Assembly (NCBI RefSeq): GCF_000182925.2 | Contig: NC_026503.1 | Coordinates: 868,001 to 932,000 of the forward strand | DNA length: 64,000 bases | Source of the DNA: Neurospora crassa OR74A | Lineage: Eukaryota > Ascomycota > Sordariomycetes > Sordariales > Sordariaceae | Reading direction: 5' to 3' | Shown here: positions 26,043 through 37,559 of the stretch, piece after piece | Layout of the letters: each line of letters begins with the position of its first letter | How positions within the stretch are numbered: position 1 is the first letter of the stretch | The notes under the pieces: generated by a model | What the model was told of the DNA's origin: nothing | What the model saw: only the letters and a program-made list of their open reading frames with translations | Databases searched by the model: none | Translations under genes and position numbers: made by a program

Positions 26043-26145
26043 CCGGCGGTGCTTAACACCGTACGGTTTTCCCCTCCAGAGAACTGGAGAAGGACCCCAT
26101 GCCAATAAGGCACTATAGTTATAGCATAGGGAATAAGACTATTAA
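26043..26145 (+). repeat. LINE 3' terminal structured block (three hairpins)
   Basis: Three perfect or near-perfect stems in the last 100 bases. CGGTG-CTTAA-CACCG is at 26,047-26,061. CTCCAG-AGAA-CTGGAG is at 26,074-26,089. A long-range stem pairs CCCCATGCCA (26,095-26,104) with TAGCATAGGG (26,122-26,131) through GU and single-change pairs. The same block is at the end of L2, L4 and L7, and is much less mutated than the rest. By analogy with other LINEs it may be the RNA end bound by the reverse transcriptase; that role is inferred. Confidence 0.75.
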
Positions 26146-26160
26146 TTATAAATTAAATTA

Positions 26161-27170
26161 GTAGAAAGTTAGGGTCTAGTATTAGGTCCCTACGAAGTTA
26201 TACTCTAAGTTAATCGATATCCTTAAAAGTACTACCTAATATATTAGGGGTTATACTAACTTCTATTTTATTAGCTTCCCTTAGGATTTCTTCTAGTCTA
26301 TCCTCTTATAATATATTAAAATCCTTAATAATAATATTATTTACTAGGATATTAACTATCTCGTCTATTATATCTCCATCTTCTAATAAGGCGTTGAACT
26401 GCTCTTATATAATTTTAATATCTTTATAATTAGGGTAGTTATCTTTTAAAAATTAAAGTTATATATTGATTTTGTAACAATTAACTTTGAATTTTTTATA
26501 TATATAGTTAAGGTTGGAGTAGTTCTATGTATTTTGTAGCTATAATAAAACGATATTGACTTCTTATAGTAATTTGGGTAGTTAACGGTAAATATAGGAT
26601 ATATTCCGTAGGAAATTAATATAATAACCCCTATACTTTCATTATTAGCAGCTAAAAGTATAAATATTAATATAAATATAGATTCGTACAATAAATATCT
26701 CTTCTATTAGATTAAAAGGTAGTAGCTAATATTTATAAATATTAGGACCGAAGGTACTAAAGTCTATATTGTTAGCCGCAAAGTATTTAAACGGCTCGCC
26801 CGGCCGTAAGTTTGTATCGGTATAATAATATTGCTTATAAATACTATTATTGTCCACCCTTAATTAGAACTACTTTTTTTTATATTAAGTATATTCCTCT
26901 ATAATCTTTATATCTAATATAGCTTAGTAATTACAAAGTTATTTATAATAGGAATCCGGGATTGTTCGTGTATTTATATTACTAGTAAAGACCGGGTCCT
27001 ATTTAAATTCAATACCAAATAAGCCCGGGAATTACAACCCGGTTAGTTATTATAAGTCCAGGGGTAGTTTGGGGCGTCCGGGACTATATTAACCTCTTTT
27101 TTATAGTTAGGAAGGCTAGGATTGGGATTAAATCTCTAGAAGGCTATAGTTTTAGACGAAATTATTAATA
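26161..27170 (-). pseudogene. Helitron A Rep-helicase, N-terminal part
   Basis: Continuation of the Rep-helicase on the other side of L5. Readable text includes WDPVFTSNINTRTIPDSYY, then RPGEPFKYFAANNIDFSTFG near 26,760-26,830, and the stretch at 26,446-26,691 (81 codons open). The latter resembles the N-terminal region of Helitron proteins that precedes the Rep domain, where a block of the type FTAANNMDFG is common. Further downstream EVSITPNILGSTFKDID joins to the L5 target site. Conserved in Helitron B at 58,570-59,560. Start codon not identified. Confidence 0.65.
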
Positions 27171-28072
27171 TTGAACGTAGCATTTGGACTATCGAAAGGG
27201 TTAATATTCCATATTTATAAGCGGAGTTTAACTTAGAATAGGTCGTTATTATTCTAATCGTCATTAAAATAGTAAGAATTATTATAATTATTATTATCGT
27301 TACTATCCTTATTTTTATTAAGTAATACTTGATAATTTTAGTAATAATTATATTTAATATTATATTTATTAAAGAAATAACGGTAAAGGAAATTTTAAAG
27401 ATAATTAAAATAGATTTTATTTTCTTCTCGAATATTATAATAAAGGCTGGCATACACATATATTATACAAAATCTAGTAATCGGATCTTTATCAATAAGG
27501 CGCCGTACTAATCTATATACTAAGTAGAAGAAGTAGGGTATTTCTTCGTTAAATTAAATATTAGTATCATTATTATTAGTAAACTACATTAGAGGATTAG
27601 AATTGGGCGGACTTAGTATAGCTAACCGGTTATTATCTCTAGGTCTTTTTAAGTACAATAAATAATAATTCTATTTTATAAAATTATAAGTTATATAATC
27701 GAAGCGGTCGGCTATACTATTATAAATACAATAGACTTTACATTGAGAATTAAAGTTATATTATATAGATAATTAATAAAGTATATAATTATTAGTAATA
27801 AGGTTGCGTTCGCTATTATATCGAAAGTAATAGCAATTCGGATAAATAAATCGCTAATTATTATTATATATAATACAATTGCCGGTAGCTGGGTTAAAAT
27901 CTCTAATAGTTCGAATAATATAGTAATTTAAATAAATAAATCGATTATTACTATTATAGAATTAATATGAATTAGTAATTGGATTACGGTTTATAATAGG
28001 TTATATAATGTAATAGCGGTAATATATAAATTATTCTAATTCGTTAATACTTAATTCTAAATTAGGGTATTA
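27171..28072 (-). other. Helitron A, region upstream of the recognised Rep gene (first part)
   Basis: AT-rich, conserved with Helitron B at about 59,600-60,420. A 107-codon frame (27,136-27,459) is Ile-rich and low in complexity; I see no domain. It may be a further N-terminal part of the Rep-helicase. Confidence 0.4.
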
Positions 28073-28412
28073 TGTCAGGAACGTAGGCGAAAGGTAGGCT
28101 GAGGTAACTACGGTCGTAGCCATACGTAGGGGATAGTAAATTAAGGGTTAATCTAAAGATATATTAATAATTACCGACTATAATAAATTACACTCCGTTG
28201 AGCCTCTTTTATACTTATACAAACTCTATTCATCCGTTAACGAGCATTATAGAGTCTCATACTCGTCTAGCGCTTCGGCGTAGTACCGGATTATCCTTCC
28301 TACGAGCCCGACTTAATATAAGTATTATTATTAATAATTCTACGTATTAGTTAATAAAGGGGAGTAGTAGCCGTTGAGGTGCTTTTGTATACGAGCTTTT
28401 AGCTTCCTAATA
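28073..28412 (-). repeat. 3' LTR of the Gypsy element
   Basis: 340 bp, beginning TGTCAGGAACG on the plus strand. Differs from the other LTR almost only by C/T and G/A changes; its last bases read CTAATA for CTAACA. Confidence 0.95.
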
Positions 28413-28426
28413 CAACCCCCCCCTTT
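28413..28426 (-). promoter_or_regulatory. Polypurine tract
   Basis: On the minus strand AAAGGGGGGGGTTG directly abuts the 3' LTR. This is the standard primer site for plus-strand synthesis, and it confirms the minus orientation. Confidence 0.85.
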
Positions 28427-28640
28427 ATAGGTTCCATCCTCGGAACCTTCGCGATTCGTAGTAGGTCCCGGTTAAATAGTAGAGGGCGTAGGTATTATAC
28501 TATTATAGTATTATCGAATTATATTGCCAGCGAAGGTACAATATCCTTACCCCTTGGTTTAAGCGAGCCGTTGTTTATAACAGCCGCCGACACTGTATTC
28601 CGAATATTATAGCTGCTTCGCTACTAGTAAGCCGCCTACT

Positions 28641-29115
28641 AGAATATTAATACTATAATATCCCTTCTCTTAAATTCCAAATATGGATACGAAGCTACCC
28701 GCCCGAATATCGGTATTATAATATCCCTTCTCCTAAACTCTAAATACAAATACGAAGCCGCCCGCTAGAATATTGGTATTATAATATCTATTCTTATAAG
28801 CTCCAAATACGGATACAAAGCCGCCCGCTAGAATATCGGTAGTGTAATATCTATTTTTATAAACTCTAAATGCAGCGAACCGCCTGCTAGAATATCGGTA
28901 TTATAATATCCATTCTTATAAGCTCCAAATACAGATACGAAGCTACCCGCTAGAATATCGGTATTATAATATCTATTCCTATAAACTCCAACGCAGATAC
29001 AAAACCGGTATTAAATTTAAAGTATTAGCGTTCCGCCCGCTAGAATATCGGTATTGTAATATCTATTCTTATAAATTCTAATATAGATACGAAACCGGTA
29101 TTAAATTTAAAAAGT
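28641..29115. repeat. Tandem repeat, 63-bp unit, about 6-7 copies
   Basis: Repeated unit containing CGGTATTATAATATC, TCTTATAAGCTCCAAATAC and CCGCCCGCTAGAATAT; the spacing between GAATATCGG cores is 63 bases in the regular part. The last two copies are changed by an insertion (AAACCGGTATTAAATTTAAA). Lies in the 3' region of the Gypsy element. No gene. Confidence 0.85.
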
Positions 29116-31190
29116 TAGTTAGGTTCCCGACTATTACTAAAACTATTGTCCCGCAGGCGTATAAAGTAGTAAGCCTTGTTTTACCTAATAAGGAGTATTA
29201 TACCGAATTTAAAAGTATTAATAAATACTTTAAAATACTAATATAATTATATTCTATAGTTCCTCTTATTGGATATTCTCCGTTATCTATACTCGTAGTA
29301 CGGCCTAATATTCTTATAAGGCACCCTCTATTATCTACACCTATTATATAATATTTATATAATTAAATTCTAAAGTTCTTCTTATAAGCTATTCTCTATT
29401 ATTCGCGTTTATTACGACCTATTATAAATCCTAAATATAATCCTTATTACAAATTTTAAATATAATTCCCCTCCCTATAAATTCTATCCTTAAGACCTTT
29501 ATTTCCTTCTTACGCCTCCTATAATTCTATATACTACTTCTTCTATAAACCTCCCTTACTTATATTATTCCTTCCTAATCGCCTTCTTATTACCCTCGTT
29601 TCGTTCCTTATATTACTCTCTTTGTTCTAATAGTATAATTTTTAATTACTACCCCTATTCTCCTTACTATAATCCGAATTATATACCTTCCTATTTTCCG
29701 CCTTTTTCTCCTACCTTTTTACAACTACCGCTATTACCTATTCGTTCTATCCTTCCCCTTCTAATTATTACCTTTATTTTATTCTTCTATTTGCCCCCTC
29801 CTACCGCCTATATAATTATTTAACGCTCTTTTTATTCTATATTAATTTATATTCGCCCGCTTAGAATTGTACTTACCTACTTTAATTTGTATTTGTATAA
29901 GGACCTCCTCCTTTATTTATATAATACCCCTTCCGCCTACCTTCTTCGCCTTTCCTCTCTTCTTCCTCCTATTTTTACTTTTATAATTATATTTATTACC
30001 CCCTCCTTTAGTTCTATAGTTACCTTAATTACCCCTTCGCCTAAGCTAGCCCTTGCTACGGATATATATATTTCTATTATATACCTATATATTAATTTCT
30101 ATTTCCCTTATAAATTTAATTAGTATATTCGTTTCCCCTCTCTATTTTCTTTCTTTTCGCTCCGTCCTTTCCCTCCTCTTACCCTATACCTATTATTAAC
30201 CTCTAATCGGTTACTCTTTTCCTATCCTTTAATAATATTTATCCCCTTACCTATTTAGAATATAATGTTACTTTAACTTAAATATTCGCTAGCGCCCTAA
30301 CCCTAAACCTATATAAAGTACTCTGTCTGATTGGTACGTATACCTACTAAACTAAAGGTATGCTATCTTCCCCTTATTACCTCTCCTATTTTTTTTTTTT
30401 TTTTTTTTTTTTTTACTAACGTCTTTTCCTTCCAGAGTTCAACGAGAGATTGTAATGTTCGCTATCGCTACGCCGCTACATACTCAAAATCCCCCGCGGT
30501 ATTTGTAATCTCTAGAATAATATATAAGATATAGCGGCCGAAATTGTACGCTTTATTAATACCGGTAGCCCCCTACCTACCCCCCTCTTATAGTAATTAT
30601 ATTAATTTGTAATAGCGTTTTAAGCTACAATATAAATGCGCCTTATTAATAATAATCTCCTTATAATATTATTTAGTATATTCCAAATTAAGAATTTCGA
30701 TTATAAGGGCTACTTGAGACTTAATTACCGTAATATCGGCAATATTAATATTAATATTAATCCGGTAGCCCTTATTAGCAATCCTATTATTAGTAATAGT
30801 AGTTCTCCTATAAATATTTCTATATTGAATACTCCTATTCGTATCCCCCCCTCCTCTAATTGTAACTATAGTCCTTAATATTAATCGGTTAATAAAAAAC
30901 TAAAATTGCTAAATAAAAAATTGGATAAATTATTAGAGTTTGTAAGGGCGGATTATAAATAGATAGTATAAAGTAGCGTCTACGAATATTATTAATAAAT
31001 GTAGTAGTATATAAGAATATTCCTCCTAAAGTTATAAATTTTAATCCTATATTAATAATAGCGGACGTTGCTAAGGATTTTTTTATTTAGAGTAATAATA
31101 GAAAATATAGGCTATATTCTATTTAGTACTTTATTAATATCCTACGTTAAATTAAACTACCTTCCCTTCCTATCTCTCATCCTATTTAGT
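29116..31190. other. Gypsy 3' region, non-coding, pyrimidine-rich
   Basis: Long stretch between the chromodomain and the 3' LTR. Strongly C/T-biased on the plus strand (29,460-30,300), with a pure run of 26 T at 30,389-30,414 and a small GC-richer patch at 30,430-30,560. The frames at 29,887-30,123, 30,331-30,534 and 30,636-30,878 look like composition artefacts. Nothing recognisable. Confidence 0.5.
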
Positions 31191-31520
31191 ATTTCTATTT
31201 TATATTTCCGCCTTATATTTCTACCTTCGTATTTCTACTTTATATTTCTATTCTATATTTCTACTTTTATATCTCCATTTTATATTTCTACTTTATACCT
31301 TATATTTATATTTTATATTTATATTTTATATCTCTATTTATATTTCTACTTTACAACTTATATCAGCGTCTTATATCTCTACTCTATACTTTATATCTAT
31401 ATTTTACATCTATATCTTATATTTATATTTTACATCTTACATTTATATTTTATATCTATATTTTACGTCTTATATCTACGTTTTATATTTATATTTTACA
31501 TCTACGTTTTATATCTTTAT
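31191..31520. repeat. Degenerate tandem repeat of TTTATATTTCTAC type
   Basis: About 330 bases of variants of TATATTT-CTA-CTTTA, with units of 12-13 bases. It creates a 164-codon Tyr/Ile/Leu-rich open frame on the plus strand (31,068-31,562), which I reject as a gene. Confidence 0.8.
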
Positions 31521-31599
31521 TCTATATTTCTAAACAATTACTATTCTCCCTCTAATACCTAACTAACCTTCATCGACCTAATAATCGGCCCGCCGCTAA

Positions 31600-33100
31600 T
31601 ATACCGCTACTATATTTCCTTAACTTCATATTCCTTAAACAAATCTAGGTAATTTATATCCTCTTGTAAAACCTACAAATTCTTATCATCTAAATACCCC
31701 TTCTATTTAACCTAAAATTAATATTAGTAGCCGGATCTATAATACTTTATAATCGCCTCAACTTCGTACTAAATATCATCCTCCTTAATATCTACAACTT
31801 CCCTTTGCAACGCTACCGTAATAGGATCCCTATAGTACAATTCTAGCAAAATAATAAAGAATACTAAATAGATTTAATAATATATAAGGAGTACGAATCG
31901 GTATACTATCTTCTTCTTTCTAATAACCTTAATAATTTAGAAGGGTCCTAAAAACTTATTTACTAATTTAGTATTTAGGTAACGTTATTTAATATACTTC
32001 GTATTAAATAAAACCTAATTTCTAACGTCGAACTCCTTTAACCTCCGAACTTTATTATACTATTTTATATACCCTTAATTAATAACCTCCAAAGCTATTA
32101 TAACTTTTAATTACTTATAAAGTAATTTATTAATTTAATTAATAATTACTATTGGAAGGACCGTCCTCCGCCCTCACTCCGGATCCGCTAGTCCCCGAAG
32201 ATAATATCCGAAGAGTAGCTTCGAAGAGGACTTTCTAATAGTAGTATAGAAATAATTATTATACGTCCACTATATTAATATAATTTTTTTAACCTAATTG
32301 ACCTACTCTATATTATAGAAAATCCGAAAGTACAATTCTAAATTCTAATTTTACCTCTCTATTTATCTATCTATTTAGGGGTGCTAAATTATACTGAGGC
32401 GTCTACAGATATTTAAGAATTCGTAATAAATCTTCTAAAATTAATTTATAAAAAGGCTACTTCTATCTAATATAATAGAATCTAAGAGGCTAAATTACTA
32501 GAAGACGTTTCGCTAGAAGAAGAATACAAACTACTAAGCGTCGATTATTTTCTATATAGGGATATATAAAGTATATTTAGTAAAATAGTTAATAATAATA
32601 AAGACTATATTGTAGGTCCGATTTAATATAGGGTCGAATAATTTTAGTATTCCGGTAATAAAATTATATAAAATATTTTACTAAAGGATAGTAGGGATAA
32701 GTAACGACCCTAATAGCCTATATAGTCGGTAGTTGCAAAGTTTAGCCTTTTAATATACTAAATATTTATAAATATATAATTTAATATCGGTTACAATAGT
32801 AGGCTAATAGTAAAATTAATTAATATACTTCAATATCTTCCTTTAATTTAAGTATCCGGTTATCGTTATATTATAATAAGTATAGAATAGCTCGGCCTAC
32901 ATCCGTTCCGGAATATAGACCTAGTATTAATATTATAAAATTCTATTTTCCCCTATCTTCTAACTCTTCACCCATCTCCTCCCTTCGCTATTCTTCTATA
33001 TTTCCTCAATAATAAATAGGTCCTCCTTCTACACTTCTAATAATTATTATTCTAATAGTAATAGCTACTCTTTATCCTTCTATACCTTTACTATTACTAT
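31600..33100 (-). pseudogene. Gypsy integrase with C-terminal chromodomain
   Basis: Reading the minus strand through stops gives the integrase core near 32,330-32,680 (TYNIVFIIINYFTKYTLYIP, then LLDSIILDRSSLFIN and CRRLSII, the DDE-type region of Gypsy integrases). Then come KFLGPF-like text (VNKFLGPFQIIKVIRKKK) and a chromodomain near 31,615-31,790 (YEVEAIIKYYRSGYQYQF, then KQKGYLDDKN). The family inserts cDNA, and the chromodomain directs it to heterochromatin. The catalytic core is broken by stops. Confidence 0.85.
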
Positions 33101-35520
33101 ATACCTACCTATATTTTTTATAACAATACTTTCGTCCTCCTTCCCTAATTTAGTAGTAGCCTTACCTACGAACCTTACCCTCTTCCTCACTACTCTATCC
33201 TCTCTATTATCACTTTCAACTTCCTTATACTTCTTTTCTTCCTTATTTAATTCGCCTTCCCCCTACAAATTCTATCCTTCTTCCCGCAATTTAACCCCTT
33301 CGTCCTCTAACGCCCAACCCTCTTCTATCTTACCTATATCCTATTACTATTCTTTCTCTTCTACCGCTATCCTTTAAACCTCCTTTCTAATTAAAATTAC
33401 TTATCTTATTAATACTCTCAATATTCAACCTTCCTTTATTACCCAACCCTTCTCCTCGCCCCCTTTAATAACCTTTACTAATAAATAGTCGCCCCCTACC
33501 TCCTATTTTTCTCTTTACAATTATAATTTCCTTAATAGTTTATTTACTAAATTTAATTTTCCTAGACGATACTTAATCCTAAAGTTATATACTACTAATT
33601 CTAATACCTACCAATTCTACTTCGTACTAACCTACTCCTTCTTTCGAAAATACTATAAATTTAAATAATCTATAATTACTAGGAACAATTCATTTATATA
33701 TAATAAGTACTACTTTTATACTTTCAATACTCTTATAACTACTAATAATTCTCTATCCCCAACCCTATACCTAATTTCCTCTAGCAATTTCTTCTTTAAA
33801 AAGAAAAGTACTAAGTACTATTTATTACCGTACAATTATATAAGAACCGCCCCAATTACAAAGTCCAATACGTCCATCTCTATTTAAATTTATAATATTA
33901 GGTCGAAGTAGTATAATATAAAAACTTCCTAAAATAGTTTTTTAAATTCTACAAATATTTTTTCCGCTTCCTTTGTAAGTTCGAATAGCTTCCGTTTATT
34001 CCCCTTTAATAACTCTATTAGGAGCGCCGTTACTTTAAAATATAATATTACAAAATATTAATAGAATCTAATAAACCCTAAAAAAATTTAAATATTATAA
34101 ACGTTCGCTAGAACTTCCTATTCTACAATTACTATAACCCTCTTTAAATCTATCGATATACCTTCCAGAGAAACGATATATCCTAAGAATAATACCTACT
34201 TTATATAAAATTCATACTTATTTAAATTTATATAAAGGTTATAATTTTATAACCGTTAAAAGACTTCCTTAACGTAGTTAATATAATCTTCTTCGTTTTT
34301 ACTATAAATTAAAATATTATTAAAATAAATAATATATATTATATTTATTAGCCCTACTAATATATTATTAATATATATTTAAAATATTACTAGTACGTTC
34401 GCTAATTCTATTAATATAATTAAAAATTTATAGTACTTATACTTCGTACGAAATACTATTTTTTCTTCGTTTCCCTCTCGAATCCAAATCCTATAGTATG
34501 CGTCCTTTAAATCCAATTTTATAAAGACTTTAATTAATAATAACCAATTTAAAATCTCCTAAATAAAGGGTAGTACCGTACGATTCTTCTTTATAACTTT
34601 ATTTAACGCCCTAAAATTAATATAGAACTTTAACTTTCTACCCTTCTTTAGAACAAAGATAATAGGAACGCCCGCTAAGCTAATAAAAGGACGAATCTAT
34701 CCCTTTTAAAATATTTCCGCTAATTATTTATATAATACTTCCAACTCCTTAATATTCAATACATAAATCAATCCCTAAAGCGCCGACTCTCCTTCAATTA
34801 AATTAATATAATACTCTAATTAATTATATTAGGGTAAGGATATAACCGAAGTTTCAAATACCGATTAGAACTCTTTATACTCCGGCGGAATAATTAATTC
34901 GAAAATAGCGGGCTCGTCTTTTATTTCCTCTAGTAATTCCAAGGGTTATAATAACGTTAATTCTATAAGGGGTACTAAAATAGGGTAAATACTATTAAAT
35001 ACTATTTAAAAAACCTTTACCGGGGGGGTAGGAATTAAAAGCAATTCGGCCGACTCCATTATAATAGGTAGGGTTATAAATTTTAATACTAAAGAAAAGG
35101 GGATTTTGAACAGAATATTCGTATATACAGGAGGACAGAAACCCTCCTTTACCCTTATTATTTCCCAAAGGTCCAATAATAGAATTAAGTCCTACTATAG
35201 CTCTATTAGGACGGCTATAGCGTTATATACTTCCTCCACTAATACTATACTTAATATAAGATCGCCGGCCTCAATACGAAATTAAAACAACTATCGCTAT
35301 TAATTAATATTAAGGTTCTACTTATAAAATTAGAGGTAACCGAAGATAATTTCTATAGCCGGGGATTTAATTATAATAAAAATAATTTACTTTATCCGCT
35401 TAGTACTATAGGAATTATATATTCTAATAAGATAGATAATTATACTATATATAGGAATAAATTAAAGGGAGAAATTAATAAAATAATAGGGTACCGGATT
35501 AATTTTTATATTCGACGGGA
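33101..35520 (-). pseudogene. Gypsy reverse transcriptase / RNase H
   Basis: Unmistakable Ty3/Gypsy RT on the minus strand: YNQLEYYIDLIEGESAL (about 34,780-34,850), KGQIRPFISLAGVPIIFVLK, LKDAYYRIWIREGNEEK, and the catalytic box YFNNILIYS near 34,300-34,345, where YLDD is expected. NKYEFYIKQVLFLGYIVS and IFLGFIRFY follow. The RNase H region should follow at about 33,500-33,900 but is too degraded to point to residues. Both catalytic Asp are changed to Asn by G-to-A. Inactive. Confidence 0.9.
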
Positions 35521-37000
35521 ATAAATACCTATTAATTAAATTTAATTCCGTACCTAAATCTATTAACCTTTACATATTCTACTAATCTCTATAAATCCTT
35601 ACTAATAACCTCGTCTCTAAACACATTTATAATCTACTTATATTATTCTAAGCGGTTATAATTACTATTCTAATTACAATCGGTTCAACATTCACTCCGT
35701 ACAAAGAAGCACCTACAGGGATAGGGCAATTCCGTACTAAGTAGCCAACCTAATTATAATTATAATAAATTCAATTCGGGTACGCTACTACAAAATAACC
35801 TATTATACTATACTTATAGTAAATATTTAGTAGCTTCAATTAGGTATACCGGCTATATATATAATTTTTCTAGCAATAAAAGGAATAAATAAAATTAAAA
35901 TTTATTTAAAAAGTAGTAGGGGGGCGACGGGAAAAATCGGAGGGGTTATTACTACGGGACAATTGAAAAGGAATATTTAAAGAGGAAGTAGGAGGGTACG
36001 AAGACGAAGAAGACAATAGATTATACCTTAAAAATATTTAATTTTAATAATATAATACAAATAATTCAATATTCTCCAAACCTTTCAACCATTCTACATA
36101 TACTATTATTTCGTTTATTATATTAATATTAGCCGTTGAAAGGATACTTTATTTAAAGAAAAGGCGCAACCGATTAGCCTAAATAACAACCCGAATATAT
36201 TCTAATTAATTATATAATAAATTAAATTCTTTAGTATAATAGCGGTTATAGAAATTACAAATAGTTTCCAAAGCGCCTTATTATATATATACAAGCTTAT
36301 TGAAAGCGGATTATTTAATAGCCTAAATATTACTATTATATTCAGTCTCTAAAAAGGTACAGAAGTCGTTCTACATAAGTATATTACAAATAGTATTATA
36401 CCCGGGCTTACTATAGAGAACTAATATATATTTAATTTATATATTTTTAAAATTACCTTCAATATAATTAATAGCGAACGAAAAGGAAATATAGAAGTAT
36501 TCTTAAAAATATATATCGACATTATAGAAGTAATTCCGTAATTATAAGAAATTTTCGCTAATAAATTTAATAATATTATATTTAGAATAGTACTTAGTAT
36601 AGGCCGGTATAGCTGCAGCTAGTAAAGGGGCAGTTATAGTAATAACTGCCGACGAAGGGGTAGTAAAGGAAATTATAATAGAAATATAAATCTAATTATA
36701 GAAGAGATAATCCTAGTAATAGAACCTAACAAAAATAGGAGGGTAATTTCCTATTAAATTTTATTTAGCGAAGCCTACGAAAGCGAATTACTTTTACTAG
36801 AATATATACGAAGGGAGGTAATTAAGGAGGAGTTTAATTATAGCGAACCGAAATTTAAATAATTATTACTTACGTACGAATTTATCGGCTTCTAAAGCTT
36901 AGAAATACAAATAAGGAGCCTAGGGTAGCGTAGAGGGGTAATTTTTATTACTATCTTCTTTAACAGACTCTATAGTAAACTAGTATTATTATAATAAAGG
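35521..37000 (-). pseudogene. Gypsy gag with two zinc knuckles, and start of protease
   Basis: Gag text includes YFQEYFYISFSFAINYIEGN, NYIEGNFKNI and NILMQNDFCTFLETEYNSN (about 36,350-36,560). The nucleocapsid has two CCHC knuckles in tandem. The first is YYKYSMMGYFVVAYP (35,779-35,826) and the second YYNYN-VGYLVRNCP (35,722-35,766); each Tyr stands where Cys or His is expected, a RIP change. Directly after comes RLIDLGTELNLI (about 35,536-35,572), in the place of the D-S/T-G protease active site. Stops interrupt the frame. Confidence 0.8.
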
Positions 37001-37154
37001 CGGAGGAGGTTAGATTATTTTAATTATAGTAACTATAAGGGTAGTAATACGAAAGGGATAAAGAATAGCCTCGGCGGTATAAGAGATAAACTAGCCGCTA
37101 TATATATATATTTTAATAGTATTAATTTAATTCCCGGAGGAAGAGTTATTAATT

Positions 37155-37494
37155 TATTAGGAATGTAGGCGAAAGGTAGGCTAAAGTAACTATAGTCGTG
37201 GCCATACGTAGGGGACGGTAAGTTAGGGGTTAATTTAAAGATATATTAATAGCTACCGACTATAATAAATTACGCTTCGTTGAGCCTCTTTTATACCTAT
37301 ACAAACTCTATTCATCCGCTAACGAGTATTATAGAGTTTCGTACTCGTCTAGCGCCTCGGCGCAGTACCGGATTATCCTTCCCACGAGCCCGACCCGATA
37401 TAAGCGTTATTATTAGTAATCCTACGCGTTGGTTAACGAAGGGGAGCAGCAGCCGCTGAGGTGCTTCTATGCACGAGCTCTTAGCCTCCTAACA
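37155..37494 (-). repeat. 5' LTR of the Gypsy element
   Basis: 340 bp, ending CTCCTAACA on the plus strand, followed by TATTA. GC-richer and less mutated than the other LTR. The primer binding site would lie at 37,130-37,154; the sequence there is altered and I cannot assign a tRNA. Confidence 0.95.
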
Positions 37495-37559
37495 TATTAC
37501 TAGGTAATTAATATTGCTATTAAAGGAGTGGGTGTAATATCTTATTCCTAATTATACTT

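Larger units (their letters stand above)
20968..26145 (+). mobile_element. LINE copy L5, truncated at the start of ORF2
   Basis: Plus-strand LINE inside the Helitron A Rep gene. The 15-bp target duplication TTATAAATTAAATTA (20,953-20,967 and 26,146-26,160) is perfect. Helitron B has a single copy of the corresponding site near 58,575. The element begins a few bases before ORF2, so ORF1 is missing. The 3' end is complete. Confidence 0.95.
28073..37494 (-). mobile_element. Ty3/Gypsy chromovirus LTR retrotransposon
   Basis: 9,422 bp flanked by the perfect 5-bp target duplication TATTA (28,068-28,072 and 37,495-37,499). Each of the two direct LTRs is exactly 340 bp. The order on the minus strand is gag, protease, RT, RNase H, integrase, chromodomain, long 3' region, polypurine tract, LTR. 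Helitron B shows the uninterrupted site near 60,430. All coding parts are closed by RIP stops. The element is unusually long 3' of the chromodomain (3.1 kb). Confidence 0.95.

Noticed and set aside
25875-26105. 76-codon minus-strand frame over the LINE 3' end
   Set aside because: Antisense to the conserved hairpin block; conservation is explained by structure or RIP sparing.
28073-28426. Plus-strand orientation of the LTR element with a polypurine tract at 37,136-37,145
   Set aside because: RT, integrase and gag all read on the minus strand, and the AAAGGGGGGGG tract abuts the left LTR.
28641-29115. CRISPR-like array
   Set aside because: Contiguous 63-bp tandem units without unique spacers, inside an LTR element in a fungal-type genome.
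31068-31562. 164-codon plus-strand frame, longest in the window
   Set aside because: Made by a TTTATATTTCTAC-type tandem repeat; Tyr/Ile/Leu only, no domain, antisense to the Gypsy 3' region.
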